From Halichondria panicea (lineage: Eukaryota > Porifera > Demospongiae > Suberitida > Halichondriidae): a stretch of DNA of 64,000 bases. The position numbers were made by a program, and so were the translations under genes. Location of the stretch: NCBI RefSeq assembly GCF_963675165.1, contig NC_087382.1, positions 4,565,963-4,629,962 on the forward strand, given 5' to 3'. Positions 22,783 through 35,474 of this stretch are shown here, piece by piece (the stretch's first letter is position 1; the number at the start of each line of letters is the position of its first letter). Below the pieces are notes generated by a model. The model searched no databases. It saw only the letters and a program-made list of their open reading frames with translations, and had not been told where the DNA came from.

Positions 22783-23038
22783 ACCGTATAGCGGGTATAT
22801 TTCGAGGGTATAAATATTTGCAGTTTTCGCGGATTGAGCCTGTACCGCGAAAATTTATGAATAGTAGGCGTGTTCAGTATTATGGATTCGAGGCTAACGG
22901 TGTGTAGGTACAGCTGCATGTTGATGTGCGCATGCGCCAAAAGGCTGGAACTCAGACCACGAAAATAAAATCCGCGAAATCCTTTGTAATGGTCCATCCG
23001 CGAAAATGTATACCCTCGAAATATACCCGCTATACGGT
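22783..23038. mobile_element. ~256-bp MITE, CCGTATAGCGGGT family, unit 1 only
   Basis: ACCGTATAGCGGGTATATTT at the left and its inverse AAATATACCCGCTATACGGT at the right; second inverted tract GAGGGTATA. The matching unit 2 intron (about 48180-48195) lacks it. A related element is at 59045-59252. Confidence 0.8.
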
Positions 23039-23870
23039 CTAATTATAGAGTAGTGATGTTTCATCCTTCGCTAATTATACAATTTTAAGCTTTTAGAAAA
23101 TAATAGTACACACTAGGATAAAATTAATGGAATATATATACATGTATGTATTTGAAAGCACTATAGCATCTGGGATATTTCTGAAAATCACATAAATCGC
23201 TGCCAGAGCACAAGTTACATATATATACATGTATGCTAGTTTGAGATGCTACTCCTCCAATAAGAAAGTATATACAAGGTTGGTAAATTATACGACTATA
23301 GACAGTACACTACCACTACTACTATAGCACAATGACACTACCCCTAAGCACAAGCGTTCGAAAATCTACCTTGGACCCAGAGGATGATCGTCAGGGTCAA
23401 AAGGTCTTAATCATAAAACTACTTCCGGAGGACTTTCCACTCAGCTAGCTCCACGTGAATTGGAGATACTAAAGGAAGAGTAGATGATTAAAGTCCTCCA
23501 GAAGCAGCTTAATATAATAAAATTATTATGATTAAGACCTTTTGACTCTGACGATCCTCCTCTACCTTGGACCCAATAACTATATAAATAGTGTTACTAT
23601 AGACTAGACACAGACCAAGTAAGCGGCTTACCTCAATGGGATGAGAGTTATCGAGGGCGTCTAGATTTAGAGCACTGGCGTACTCTCGACTGAGGAAGTT
23701 GGTCCAAATCTCAAACTCTGGGTGGGTGTGGTCAACGCACAGGTATTCAATCCAAGTGGCGAGACCCTCGTTAAGCCAGAGATGGGTCCACCACTCCATG
23801 GTCACCTGACGCGGGCAATTAACATAATTTATATGCTAACGGAATTTATATTACTGCATGAACACTCACT

Positions 23871-24122
23871 ATCCGCCCCCACACTCCACACTTATCACAC
23901 TCCCCACCCCCACACTTATCACACACCCCACCCTCACACTTTATCACACTCCCCACCTCCACACTTATCACACTCCCCACCCCCACACTTATCACTCCGG
24001 CTCTATATATACCCTCACTATTTTTCAGACTATCCCCACTTTCTACACTCTCCGCCCCCACACTCCTCACACTATATAATTATATCATCACCACTCTTCA
24101 CACCACCCCATGCACCCTCCTC
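23871..24122. repeat. CA/CCCCAC-rich imperfect tandem repeat in PSA intron 7
   Basis: Repeats around CACACTTATCACACTCCCCA. Unit 2 has a shorter version at 48966-49140. The tract abuts the exon 7 donor. Open frames across it are low-complexity artefacts. Confidence 0.8.
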
Positions 24123-24238
24123 ACATCCTCACCAAGTTGCCGAACCACTGATGAGCGATCTCATGACCCACGACGAGGGCCACCAGCTGTTTAGTGAAGG
24201 CTGAGGAGTTAACAGGATCAACCAGCAACAGCCGCTCC

Positions 24239-24627
24239 CTGCATGGAGGCAAAGGGGAAGAGGCATACAAAGTATACAAACAAGAAAGTAAGGGCATAAA
24301 GAGTATACCAGGAGTATACTCCAGATTAAACAAACAATTTTTCAGTAATTTTACAAAGGCACAATGAAGCTATGAAGGTTGTAAGTTAAGTAGCTCTCAG
24401 GGCTACCGTACTTCTTTGGCACGCATACTAAAAAATCAACATCCCAGTGTGATATGGTGTGACATGGTCCTTTAGAGATCCTTATACATGTAGGTCTCAA
24501 AATCCAATTGACACCAGAGGAAACAATACTAAAGCAACGCTTACCCTAGCACTTTGTTGCCAATGATTTTGAATAGATTGTAGCAACTAACTACACGGTA
24601 GAGTAACTTGTAATTGACCACACCCAC
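24239..24627. other. PSA-2 intron 6
   Basis: AT-rich intron, collinear with 49259-49648 in PSA-1. No additional feature seen. Confidence 0.6.
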
Positions 24628-24826
24628 CTGTAAGTGACGAGCCCCCAGTTCTCCATGGCACCAGCTGCAAAGTCCTGGATGGCGATGAGGTCCATCTTTG
24701 GCAGAGGGTACTTGATGTCAAAAAGTAGGTGGCGTAGAAGGGGAGGGTCTTCACAGCAACCTGGGGGGTAGAATGTGTGCTAATGATACAGCAACCTGGG
24801 GGGTAGAATGTGTGCTAATAATACTG

Positions 24827-25908
24827 CAGGGGCGTAGCTACCATTGTTTCCTGGTTGCCCAGAAACCCCCCCAGGAGCTGCTGAGAAAATTGGGCAGGGC
24901 TCCCTATAATTGAAATCATGCAGCCCTGCCCATCTTTTCACACGTGGCTGCAAATCAATAATCAGAGCAGCACCGTGAAGCGTTTCACTTTGGCTTTGTC
25001 TCAGCTAGTTAGTCTCAGCTAGCTAGCTACCTCAAGCAAAGAAGACCAAGACTTAAGTTCTAGATCTAGTATCAATCCTGAATGCTCCAGTATTCTCAGA
25101 CTCAGCTCTAAGCACAACTTTATTCAGGAAGTGTACAAGTTTAGAACAATCTCAGCCACATGAAACCTCTCAGGTAAATGACATTTAATTGTTGCTCAGC
25201 TAGACTAGCATACCCAATTGGCACCTGCATGCCTAGTATGTTACGTCTATAGCTAGCTAGCTTCTCACAAACATGTAAAAAAGTCATGAACAATAGTCAA
25301 TAACAGTAGGTGTGCCCCAATCAAGAGGGTGTGGTAGCGGAAGTGGGCGTGGCCACAAAAATTTCGCGGCGCTATCGCGCCGCTCATTATTCTCCAGAAA
25401 CCCTAGTCTCATGAATCAGCCGCCGTTCTTTGGAACCACCGTCTGAGCACTCTTGTCATCGTTTTATGTGCCAAGACGGAATTCCGTCTTGACCAATCAA
25501 ATTGCAGAAGTCCAGTCAGGTGATGAACTTGGAGGCAGCAAAGAACTGCACTTTGCTCAACGCATTTGGATAATCATTACGCATGCATTACGCATGGTAA
25601 ACACTTCATACATAGAAGCTGGTACGAAGCATGAGCAAGGCAAGCAGGGGTCCTTGGGCACAGATTTAGCACCACAGCAAAACACAAGTAGAGAGAGATG
25701 CCTTCTCTTGGCGATTTGTATAACAATTAGAAAATATGTGTGGGTGTAAGATCACGATTTAATTAGATTCCATTGGTTTTGTGAGCAATCAACATTCCAT
25801 TTTGAAATGACTTCATGACAAGAGTGCTCAGACGGTGGTTCCAAAAGAACGGCGGCTGATTCATGAGACTACAGAAACCCCTGTCTCAAAAGTCTGGCTA
25901 CGCCCCTG
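24827..25908. mobile_element. CAGGGGCGTAGC element, unit 2 copy with a nested insertion
   Basis: Orthologous in position to 235-839, with TACTG duplications at 24822-24826 and 25909-25913. It is longer because a 468-bp element plus its target duplication sits inside. Confidence 0.85.
25404..25871. mobile_element. 468-bp long-TIR element with 9-bp TSD, unit 2 only
   Basis: Inverted ends of about 57 bp starting TAGTCTCATGAATCAGCCGC and ending in its inverse. Perfect 9-bp duplication CAGAAACCC at 25395-25403 and 25872-25880. Unit 1 has the empty site CAGAAACCTCTGTCTC at about 801-816. It therefore inserted after the recent duplication of units 1 and 2. The 98-codon frame at 25453-25749 has no known features. 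Confidence 0.9.
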
Positions 25909-27353
25909 TACTGCTAGTGATACAACACACTGGGGGGTATATAAAATGCAACGCAAACATTGAGGTATATAACTTAAGTTTGTGGGAGGTCAAATTATAA
26001 TTTCAGAAAGAAATCTGCTACTCTAATGGTGGTTGATTTTATATATGTGCACATGTAGAGCCCAAAATAGTAAGTAATTGTGCTAGCTAACTTTGAGCTC
26101 ATAACTTGAGTTTGGAAGTTCAGAATTGAGAATGAAAAGATGCATTCTGTAGCTCTAAGGGAGGTCTACCAATAACACAAATAAACTCTGTCAAGTAATT
26201 AATTTAACTCACATCAAGAGCGTACTGTCCGTTCTCCTTCTTGCCTGTGGGCGTGAACACCCTCATCAGCACGCCATTGGAGTCCCGCCCCTCTACATGG
26301 TCAAACTCTCCCACGATGAACGCCAGGAGGTACGTGGACATGATGGGAGTGCGGGCCAACATCACTCTCTTTAAACCACCCTCTACATCCTCACAGCTCG
26401 TCTCGTTCTGTGGAGTGGGTGGGTGTGCGTGCAGATCAATTCATATAGTTGGGTGGAGGGTGACAGTATATTAATCTCTCAATTTTCTTAAAAGGCTGCT
26501 TTTCGTAAGCAATTGCAATTAAGCAACCTATAGTTGCTGTTAAGAGGGGTAGCTACAAATTGCATGATCGGTTTTGACCACAACATAAATTATAGAATTT
26601 TTACACATGGATTCATCACAATCAGTAGACTTAATATAGTACAATAGGGCAAGGTCTAGTACATTGTTCTAGAAAGACAAAGTCAATCAGAATGGGGGAT
26701 TTCCACGGGTTTCCCCACCAGTGCATAGAGTACAATAGTGAAAGCTCTAGTGGAAAGATAAGCAATAGTGACCCCAAGCATATGTCATTTATACACATGT
26801 ATATCTCACTACATGTGTTAAATGTATAATTATACTCACCATGTTGGACAGAGCCACAAAGTCCTTGGGTACAATGAGGGTGACATTAAAGGAGGCCTTG
26901 ATGAAAGGTTCGTCCCAGCAGAGGAGGGCTCGGCGGGTATCAGCTGCCTGTGCATGTGCACGTGTGTGTGTGGTGGAAAACATAAAATGCAAACCGAGTT
27001 GGGTGCACATTCGTCCATGAAACCTTGACCTATTCAACATTTCAAATTTCTCAAACAGGAAGATGACCATTTTCCAGTTCATACACAATGTTTTCGTCTG
27101 CCTTATTTTATTTAGCATCGCAACATGAGCTTCTTTCCAAAATACTAACAAGGGGTTAGTTATGCTTTCCGTATACCTCATTCTATCTATACCAATGAAT
27201 GAAAAAATGTATTACGAAACGGTAGTCATAACAATAATCACACAATCTATGCAGACTGTCGCTAGATACGAACACATAAAATAAAGATATTAACACACTA
27301 AAGAGTCACACTCTACAAGTATCTTACACAAAATAAACGAAAGATATAATCAT

Positions 27354-28928
27354 CTAGGTACATTTTTCTTTTTCTTTTTTTGTACAAAAATCGGGGTCAA
27401 CTAGGTGATACCACGGTATGAGCACAGACATCATCACACTAATCATATATCCAGTGAGCTGAATTATTCGACCAGCGTGCCTTAGCGGGCTCAGATTTGC
27501 TCTTTGTTCGACGTGCAAAAACACAGGATAAAGGATAACTATTACAATAATAGTTACAATAATCACAGAAGCAATAACACATTTGAAACAACGTTGAGAT
27601 TTTTTCCGACTCCACTTGAGTAGACAAGTGTTGAGAGTTGCGAAAATAACCAATTCCACACGAGTGAATGTCAACAAACCACCCATTGCCGAGCTGGCCA
27701 TAGTGAAATCGTAAACTAGTTTGTAGCATACAGCAGTTTGCTTTTGATTGTCAACAATCTCAGTGCAGTTGGCGGTGATAGGTTCCTCATCGAAGTTGTT
27801 GTCAAGGATATAGCAGTCTCGACTGGTATCGCACATTAGATCAGATTTGACAAAAAAAACATCAGCTCCTACAGACAAAGTAAAAGCAAGCCAGAACAAA
27901 GCTTTAATGATCAATATGAACTGAAAGTAATTTGATTTTTCCAGCACTGGAATGTCATCAACGTACACAACTTGCCGGCCAAGTTTATCAATATAAGCCA
28001 CTCTTGGTGTGTCTCTCAGCACGCCTTGGTTGCTCCCATACACAATTCTAACAACACCATTGAAAAGTCCCATTAACAAAAAATATATACGCCACCATGG
28101 AATTTTAGAGCAAATTTTACGCAACCATTGCCAAAGACGTACATAGCTGGAATGAGTACAACACTTTCGGACACATCTGTTACATGGACGCTCGTCATTT
28201 GGCACATCATCGGCAAAGGCAACTGGAGTGGGAGAGTCAAGTACAAACTCTTCAGTCCTTTTACCAGAGTCTGTTCTATCCAATTGAATGATCTCCAGCA
28301 TAGGCACACTCTTTTCCTGGCGACTGGCGACTGACAAGCGACTGGCTTGAGGTGTGCTAGTGCTTTCAGCAGGAAGAGTAGATGTGCTCTGTTCCAATTC
28401 AGAGCTACATTTACACTTAGACATGCGATGACAAGGTTTTTCATTTCGCTTGGTACAATCTATACATTCACATTCTTCGCATAAGAGTTTTTTGCAATGT
28501 GTACAGTGACAAGTTTCGCAAAGACAAAGTTCTGGAGGCTTCCTTGAGCATTCATCGCATCCTGGGAAGAAATGACAGCTTTTGTAAGAGTCTTTCTTAC
28601 GATCACTACCATCGTCAGGATTGCTATTCTCACCAGGAACCAGGGGATCACTAGCCTGAACACGGTCAATACAGTCCTCACAAGCACAAGGTGCTGGGTC
28701 GTCCATACACATGAGACGGTTGCAACGCGTGCAGTGACAATCGCATGCCTTAGGGCAGTAGCTGAACTCCTGTAGAGCTTCTTTGAGTCTGTCCTTCTCT
28801 AAACAGCACACAACACACCACATAATAATCACTAGAGAGACCAACAATACACAAGCAAACCATATGAGGATAATCGGGACTATGTCAAACTCTAGGTAAC
28901 AGCTCTCAACATGACAGATGTTACCCAT
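27354..28928 (-). CDS. Nested cysteine-rich multi-pass membrane protein, 524 aa (unit 2, copy A)
   Basis: The predicted protein is the same as that of 2284-3858, starting [12 protein letters not shown]. It has one N-terminal membrane segment, a Cys/His-rich region, a linker and about five hydrophobic C-terminal segments. It lies in the intron between exons 4b and 4a of PSA-2 on the same strand. The four 22-bp repeats before the start codon are also conserved (28936-29021). Identity to its unit 1 partner reflects the recent 25-kb duplication, so it says nothing about selection. Confidence 0.8.
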   Translation of the reverse strand: MGNICHVESCYLEFDIVPIILIWFACVLLVSLVIIMWCVVCCLEKDRLKEALQEFSYCPKACDCHCTRCNRLMCMDDPAPCACEDCIDRVQASDPLVPGENSNPDDGSDRKKDSYKSCHFFPGCDECSRKPPELCLCETCHCTHCKKLLCEECECIDCTKRNEKPCHRMSKCKCSSELEQSTSTLPAESTSTPQASRLSVASRQEKSVPMLEIIQLDRTDSGKRTEEFVLDSPTPVAFADDVPNDERPCNRCVRKCCTHSSYVRLWQWLRKICSKIPWWRIYFLLMGLFNGVVRIVYGSNQGVLRDTPRVAYIDKLGRQVVYVDDIPVLEKSNYFQFILIIKALFWLAFTLSVGADVFFVKSDLMCDTSRDCYILDNNFDEEPITANCTEIVDNQKQTAVCYKLVYDFTMASSAMGGLLTFTRVELVIFATLNTCLLKWSRKKSQRCFKCVIASVIIVTIIVIVILYPVFLHVEQRANLSPLRHAGRIIQLTGYMISVMMSVLIPWYHLVDPDFCTKKEKEKCT

Positions 28929-28935
28929 CCTGCAT

Positions 28936-29021
28936 AGCTCAGACAGTAACTGATTTTAGCTCAGACAGTAACTGATTTTAGCTCAGACAGTAACTGATTT
29001 TAGCTCAGACAGTAACTGATT
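28936..29021. repeat. 22-bp tandem repeat, four copies, upstream of nested gene
   Basis: Same tract as 3866-3951, positioned at the 5' side of the 27354-28928 gene. Confidence 0.85.
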
Positions 29022-30539
29022 TATTTTTGTGCATTTGTGCCTTTTATGCAAAACATGCAATAATCATAATTATAATGATTACGCCCACAGGAAGTTAATT
29101 AGGACTGAATATGTAATTCTGAATCAAGTGGTATAGAAAACCCATTTATTGCACATAGAATAAACGGAAAATGAAACTATACACACATAGAATTTATACA
29201 GCTAAGAAACTAAATCCTAGTAAAATGACAGGTAATTGGTGGGTGTGGTTTCTGTCCCCCCCCCACATTTTCAAGGATCTATAGTCAATAATACCGGGTA
29301 ATTTCGTTAGGTAAAACTTGATCGTTTGCTTCTGGTTCCGATAAACCACGCCCACGTTTTTAGGGTAAAATTTGGGTCGAGGTTAGCTTACCACGAAAAT
29401 ACTCACTATATACGGTAAGTGATACAGTAGAACCTCGCTAATCCGAATAAAGCGGGACCAGACCCCATGCATCCGAATACATGACATTTCCAGATTAATG
29501 GATGTCATTAAAATTAATTATTATGAGTATCGTTAATGAAGACACTTGTATTATATAATACCGTATAATCTGGTTAGTAAGAGCATGCGCCTATAGGGAA
29601 AAGCAGGCCTCTATCCGATGCGCTTATAGAGATTAATCACGCCCATGACGTTTCAATTAACAACAAACAATTAAGCAACCTATAGTAGCTGTTAAGAGGG
29701 TACCTACAAATTGCATGACCGGTTTTGACCACAACAGAATTTTTACACAACATAAATTATAGAATTTTTACACGTGGATTCATCACAATCAGTGGACTTA
29801 ATATAGTACAATAGGGCAAGGTGTAGTACATTGTTCTAGAAAGACAAAGTCAGCTAGTGTAGCTGTGTAATCAGAATGGGGGATTCCACGGGTTTCCCCA
29901 CCAGTGCATAGTAGAGTACAATAGTGAAAGCTCTAGTGGAATTAAGATAAACAATAGTGACCCCAAGCATATGTCATACACATGTATATCTCACTACATG
30001 TGTTAAATGTATAATTATACTCACCATGTTGGACAGAGCCACAAGGTCCTTGGGTACAATGAGGGTGACATCAAAGGAGGCCGAGGTTCGTCCCAGCAGG
30101 GGAGGGCTCGGCGGGCATCAGCTGCCTGTGCATGTGCATGTGTGTGTGTGGTGGAAAACATAAAATGCAAACCGAGTTGGGTGCATATTCGTCCATGAAA
30201 CCTTGACCTATTCAACATTTCAAATTTCTCAAACAGGAAGATGACCATTTTCCAGTTCATACACAATGTTTTCGTCTGCCTTATTTTATTTAGCATCGCA
30301 ACATGAGCTTCTTTCCAAAATACTAACAAGGGGTTAGTTATGCTTTCCGTATACCTCATTCTATCTATACTAATGAATGAACTTAAAAAAAAAGTATTAC
30401 GAAACGGTAGTCATAACAATAATTACACAATCTATGCAGACTGTCGCTAGATACGAACACATAAAAATAAAGATATTAACACACTAAAGAGTCACACTCT
30501 ACAAATATCTTACACAAAATAAACGAAAGATATAATCAT

Positions 30540-32096
30540 CTAGGTACATGTACATTTAAGTGTACAAAAGTCGGGGTCAACTAGGTAATACCACGGTATG
30601 AGCACAGACATCATCACACTAATCATATATCCAGTGAACTGAATTATTCGACCAGCGTGCCTTAGCGGGCTCAGATTTGCCATTAATTCGATGTGCAAAA
30701 ACACAGGATAAAGGATAACTATTCCAAGAATAGTTACAATAATCACAGAAGCATTAAAAAATTTGAAACAACATTGACATTTTTTCCGACTCAACTTGAG
30801 TAGATAAGTGTTGAGAGTTGCGAAAATAACCAATTCCACACGAGTGAATGTCAACAAACCACCCATTGCCGAGCTGGCCATAGTGAAATCGAAAACTAGT
30901 TCGTAGCATACAGCAGTTTGCTTTTGATTGTCAACAATCTCAGTGCAGTTGGCGGTGATAGGTTCCTCATCGAAGTTGTTGTCAAGGATATAGCAGTCTC
31001 GACTGGTATCGCACATTAGATCAGATTTGACAAAAAAAACATCAGCTCCTACAGACAAAGTAAAAGCAAGCCAGAACAAAGCTTTAATGATCAATATGAA
31101 CTGGAAGTAATTTGATTTTTCCAGCACTGGAATGTCATCAACGTACACAACTTGCCGGCCCAGTTTATCAATATAAGTCACTCTTGGTGTGTCTCTCAGC
31201 ACGCCTTGGTTGCTCCCATACACAATTCTAACAACAGCATTGAAAATTCCCATTAACACAAAATATATATGCCACCATGGAATGTTAGAGCAAAACCATT
31301 GCCAAAAACGTACATAGCTGGAACGAGTACAACACTTTCGGACACATCTGTTACATGGACGCTCGTCATTTGGCACATCATCGGCTGGAGTGGGAGAGTC
31401 AGGTACAAACTCTTCAGTCCTTTTACCAGAGTCTGTTCTATCCAATTGAACGATCTCCAGCATAGGCACACTCTTTTCTTGGCGACTGGCGACTGACAAG
31501 CGACTGGCTTGAGGTGTGCTAGTGCTTTCAGCAGGAAGAGTAGATGTGCTCTGTTCCAATTCAGAGCTACATTTACACTTAGACATGCGATGACAAGGTT
31601 TTTCATTTCGCTTGGTACAATCTATACATTCACATTCTTCGCATAAGAGTTTTTTGCAATGTGTACAGTGACAAGTTTCGCAAAGACAAAGTTCTGGAGG
31701 CTCCTTTGAACATTCATCGCATCCTGGGAAGAAATGACAGCTTTTGTAAGAGCCTTTCTTACGATCACCACCATCGTCAGGATTGCTATTCTCACCAGGA
31801 ACCAGGGGATCACTAGCCTGAACACGATCAATACAGTCCTCACAAGCACAAGGTGTTGCTGGGTTGTCCATACACATGAGACGGTTGCAACGCGTGCAGT
31901 GACAGTAATCGCATGCCTTAGGGCAGTAGCTGAACTTCTGTAGAGCTTCTTTGAGTCTGCCCTCCTCTAAACAGCACACAACACACCACATAATAATGAC
32001 TAGAACGACCAACAATCCACAAGCAAACCATATGAGGATAATCGGGACTATGTCAAACTCTAGGTAACAGCTCTCAACATGACAGATGTTACCCAT
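30540..32096 (-). CDS. Nested cysteine-rich multi-pass membrane protein, 518 aa (unit 2, copy B)
   Basis: Partner of 5469-7025; start chosen at the conserved MGNICH (32096), although the frame is open to 32153. It differs from the unit 1 copy by an Ile-to-Leu change in a membrane segment (TILGIV, codon near 30727). It lies upstream of exon 4b of PSA-2, so it is between the lost 5' exons and the surviving part of that copy. Confidence 0.8.
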   Translation of the reverse strand: MGNICHVESCYLEFDIVPIILIWFACGLLVVLVIIMWCVVCCLEEGRLKEALQKFSYCPKACDYCHCTRCNRLMCMDNPATPCACEDCIDRVQASDPLVPGENSNPDDGGDRKKGSYKSCHFFPGCDECSKEPPELCLCETCHCTHCKKLLCEECECIDCTKRNEKPCHRMSKCKCSSELEQSTSTLPAESTSTPQASRLSVASRQEKSVPMLEIVQLDRTDSGKRTEEFVPDSPTPADDVPNDERPCNRCVRKCCTRSSYVRFWQWFCSNIPWWHIYFVLMGIFNAVVRIVYGSNQGVLRDTPRVTYIDKLGRQVVYVDDIPVLEKSNYFQFILIIKALFWLAFTLSVGADVFFVKSDLMCDTSRDCYILDNNFDEEPITANCTEIVDNQKQTAVCYELVFDFTMASSAMGGLLTFTRVELVIFATLNTYLLKLSRKKCQCCFKFFNASVIIVTILGIVILYPVFLHIELMANLSPLRHAGRIIQFTGYMISVMMSVLIPWYYLVDPDFCTLKCTCT

Positions 32097-32486
32097 CCTG
32101 CATAGCTCAGACAGTAACTGATTTATTTTTGTGCATTTGTGCCTTTTATGCATATAATCATAATGATTACGCCCACAGGAAGTTAATTAGGACTGAATAT
32201 GTAATTCTGAATCAAGTGGTATAGAAAACCCATTTATTGCACATAGAATAAACGGAAAATGAAACTATACACACATAGAATTTATACAACTAAGAAACTA
32301 AATCCTACAGGTAATTGGTGGGTGTGGTTTCCTCCCCCCCACATTTTCGAGGATCTATAGTCAATAATATCGGGTAATTTCGTTAGGTAAAAAACTTGAT
32401 CGTTTGCTTCTGGTTCCGATAAACCACGCCCACGTTTTTAGGGTCAAATTTGGGTCGAGGTTAGCTTGCCACGAAAATACTTACTA

Positions 32487-33376
32487 CAGTAGACTCTCGT
32501 TAATCCGGTCACCCTTGGGACCATGCAGCTTGGCCGGAATAGCGAGGTGGCTGCAGCTCAGGAAATAGCCGCGGCTTAAAAACGACCTTACCTCGAATCT
32601 AATGACTACTTTTTGCGGTTCTTGTCTCGAGGATAATGTAGGATAATGAATCATTTTGTTCTCTATTTAAGTGTAATTCAATTTTATTTGCTAAACCACA
32701 CCCAAAACGTCATATCCGGCCATAAACACGTATACAATTACATTGAAAACCTTGTTTTAGCCTCGACCCCAGGCCGATCCGTCTCCAATTGAACGCTAGT
32801 TAGCCTATTTTTCAACTTCGTTCTATTAAAAAAAAAATTGGCCTCGGACCGAGGCTAACCTTGTTTCGTTTGGGACAGCCAGCACTGGCCGTACTTCAGT
32901 AGTCGGGCGCCGCCGCCCTCTATACCGTTGCCCGGAAGGAGGTCGGGAATCAAGCCTATCCACAGTTTTGTTCTGTTGTTGGAAATCCAACAATTCCACC
33001 AGCTCCAATCAGATTGCAGTATCTCAAGGGGATTGATCACACCCACTCAACTGTACCACGTGTGAATTTTGCACACGTTGGATTGACTGAGAGGCGAGGC
33101 CAACACCCACTTTATAATAAATGATATTCATCGCTATTGGTTAGCACCCACATAGAATAAATGATATTCATGATACTATTGCGTAACAGGCCAGAACAAA
33201 ACTGTGGATATTAGGCTTGATTCCCGACCTCCTTCAAGGAGGGCGGCGGCGCTCGACTAGTACTTCAGGGTGAGTTTTGTGCAGTAAACATATAGCTAGC
33301 ATTCCGTGCCAAGCCAAATGGCCGGTATATTGAGATGGCCGTACTTCAGGGAGCCGGGAATAGCGAGAGTCTACTG
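32487..33376. mobile_element. 890-bp TA-flanked pogo/Tigger-like MITE, unit 2
   Basis: Copy of 7417-8306 with the same ends and TA flanks, and the same nested 100-bp element at 32758-32857. Confidence 0.85.
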
Positions 33377-33619
33377 TATATACGGTAACTAAGTGATACA
33401 GTAGACCTTGCTAATCGGGACCAGACCCCATGCATCCGAATACATGACATTTCCAGATTAATTATTAATTATTATGAATATCATTAATGAATACACTTTT
33501 GTACATGTATTATATAATACCGTATAATCTGGTTAGTAAGCGCATGCACCTATAGGGAAAAGAGCAGGCCTCTATCCGATGCGCTTATAGAGATTAATCA
33601 CGCCCATGACCTTTCAATG

Positions 33620-35474
33620 AAGCAAATCTCCATTAGCTGGCTCAATCGTTATCTGTAAGAGGTCTATATAGTCATATCAACTAGTTAACATCTATAAAGA
33701 AGTGTGGAGACCAGTTGTTGGGCAGAGAACTGTGCAAAAAACCATGCGCCTTCTATCCAGGCTCTTGGTCTGCTAACCAGTATGTGCCTACATTGTTGTA
33801 TTTGTGGCCAGAAGGGAAGTCTTTTATCTCAACTTTCTCTCTAATATACCCTTTCTCTATTAATACGTGAGTGCAGTGGCCATTGTATTGAGCACGTTAT
33901 TGGTTAACCACGTTATTGATAAAATGAAAGCACCACGGGTGCTGATGCCTCGGTGGAGGTGCCAACGCTATATATAGTACATAACATAAAACTACTAATA
34001 GCTAGCTTTTATACACGTACACACATTGATTATAATTATCATGATGAATTTTGCTGCATGCAATCAACCGAATAGTGGGTAATGATCGACCATGATTGTT
34101 GTTAAAAACGATCGATGCCAAAAGTTCAAGTCTAAAATAAATGGCTGCAAAGTCAGCAGAGCCTTACAGCTCTCTGCTCACTCTTGCAGCTACCAATAGC
34201 TAGCGTTCTAGTGCAGAGCTAACTACTAAGTAGAGTAGTAACACTCGGTGAACAAGTTTTGCTACGGACTCTTCTGAAAAGGCTGCAATAGCATTCCAAG
34301 TAAGCAAAACTAGGCATAACTCGAGAACGAAGCATTATTTTGCAAATCCACGAATTAAAATCCAAGTAAACATGACTAGAAGCCTATAGAAACTCTTACT
34401 TGCACTTGATTCATCCTTGAGCAGCTGTAGCGGTCTACACACACAGACACACAGATACATAGCCTCTACACAGGCTCTCCTTTTTCTGTTCTTTATCACA
34501 ATCGTTCAATAAGATAAAATACTGTATTATTCGTTCAATGAGATAAAATACGGTATTAATTGGAGGAATAAAGAAAGAAATAGACGTAAAGTTAGGAAAA
34601 AGGAGAGCATGTATCGGGAAGTCGCGTGAGGGTAGAAGGGTGGTAGAAGGGTGAAAATGAGCGTGGGCATACTGAGCTAGAGATGTTGGACTGCCCACGC
34701 AGAGGTCTACGACTAGTAAAACTTTGCCTGCAGCAAGCTGGACATGGACTTGGAACTGGAAGTTTGCAAGCACTATAGGCTCTAGCTATACCTTAGGCTT
34801 AGCTAGATGATCTACTAGTCTAGATTGTGTGTTTGGATTCTATCACTATTACTTTTTCTTGTGTCTTTCTACATGCTATAGTAGAATAGCTTAGTCATCA
34901 TTATCATATAGCAGGTAGCTACTGCCACCAGAGCTGGCCACGCTGGTTCTCTGATCTGACTTGCAGCACAGCTTGTAGATGGGCGTGCCCGTCCCCAGCC
35001 CCCATTTTTATGGCCGGGGACGGGCACGCCCATCTACACAGCTTGGTGGTTGTCTCAGTGCAGTACAGTACAGTCTTACTCCGAATGTGTGGGAGAATAC
35101 CTTACGTCACGATTGTGGGCTACATATCGCCCACGTTCATAAAAATCCTTGTGGATCACGCGATTTCCCAAACCAGGCCTTACTTTTTCTTAACTGTACG
35201 CCCATTTCTTTCTTTGCTGCCTCACTATGTCTTTCTTATGTTTATGGATGAACAGTGACAACAGCAAGAAAAAGTAAGGCCTGGGAGCGAGGCTAACAGA
35301 TACACAGACACACAAACACACTACCGTATACCTCGCTTGCGCATGCGCACCGAGGCATAATTATTGCTGATTCAGTAAAGCAAATTTTTTTTTTTCCCGT
35401 GTAATATGTAATATCAAAACAATACAACTGTACAAAAGCAACAGACCAAAAGATAAGAGGGGGGGGCATACAGT
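33620..35474. other. Non-coding stretch, unit 2
   Basis: Collinear with 8551-10412. Contains the same 65-bp hairpin (34974-35038) and small palindromes. An 8-bp difference in the CA-type repeat (34437-34457 versus 9366-9394) distinguishes the units. No gene seen. Confidence 0.55.

Larger units (their letters stand above)
1..24593. repeat. Tandem unit 1 of a ~25-kb array
   Basis: Position 1 aligns with 24594 and the two sequences then stay collinear for the whole unit. From 1 to about 18.72 kb differences from unit 2 are rare, mostly homopolymer or short-repeat lengths plus a few substitutions (for example 5658 versus 30727). After 18.72 kb substitutions and indels become frequent. The unit holds PSA exons 6-4 of one copy, two nested cysteine-rich genes, the NBR1 tail, and PSA exons 19-7 of the next copy. 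The start point is set by the window edge; the true duplication breakpoints lie elsewhere. Unit-specific insertions are at 21085-22184 and 22783-23038. Confidence 0.95.
16045..30125 (-). pseudogene. PSA-2: aminopeptidase copy lacking exons 1-3
   Basis: Exons, in transcript order: 4b 30025-30125, 4a 26840-26947, 5 26213-26407, 6 24628-24760, 7 24133-24238, 8 23632-23805, 9 20693-20796, 10 20489-20549, 11 20326-20435, 12 19919-19982, 13 19684-19817, 14 18945-19073, 15 18398-18617, 16 17723-17922, 17 17155-17262, 18 16475-16630, 19 16045-16224 (stop TGA). Splice sites are kept throughout. Breaks: exons 1-3 missing, exon 4b minus 7 nt, exon 6 plus 2 nt before GAMEN, exon 9 minus 1 nt (20741 region, CTTGCG versus CTTGGCG in PSA-1). 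HEIAH and the downstream Glu exon are intact, with one change, LNEGLATW for LNEGFATW. No full M1 protein can be read. Two nested genes lie within its span. Confidence 0.88.

Noticed and set aside
23846-24204. Open frames over the CCCCAC repeat
   Set aside because: Simple-sequence artefacts; only the exon 7 portion at 24133-24238 on the minus strand is coding.
25453-25749. 98-codon plus frame inside the 468-bp element
   Set aside because: Within a short non-autonomous element, no transposase motif, absent from unit 1.
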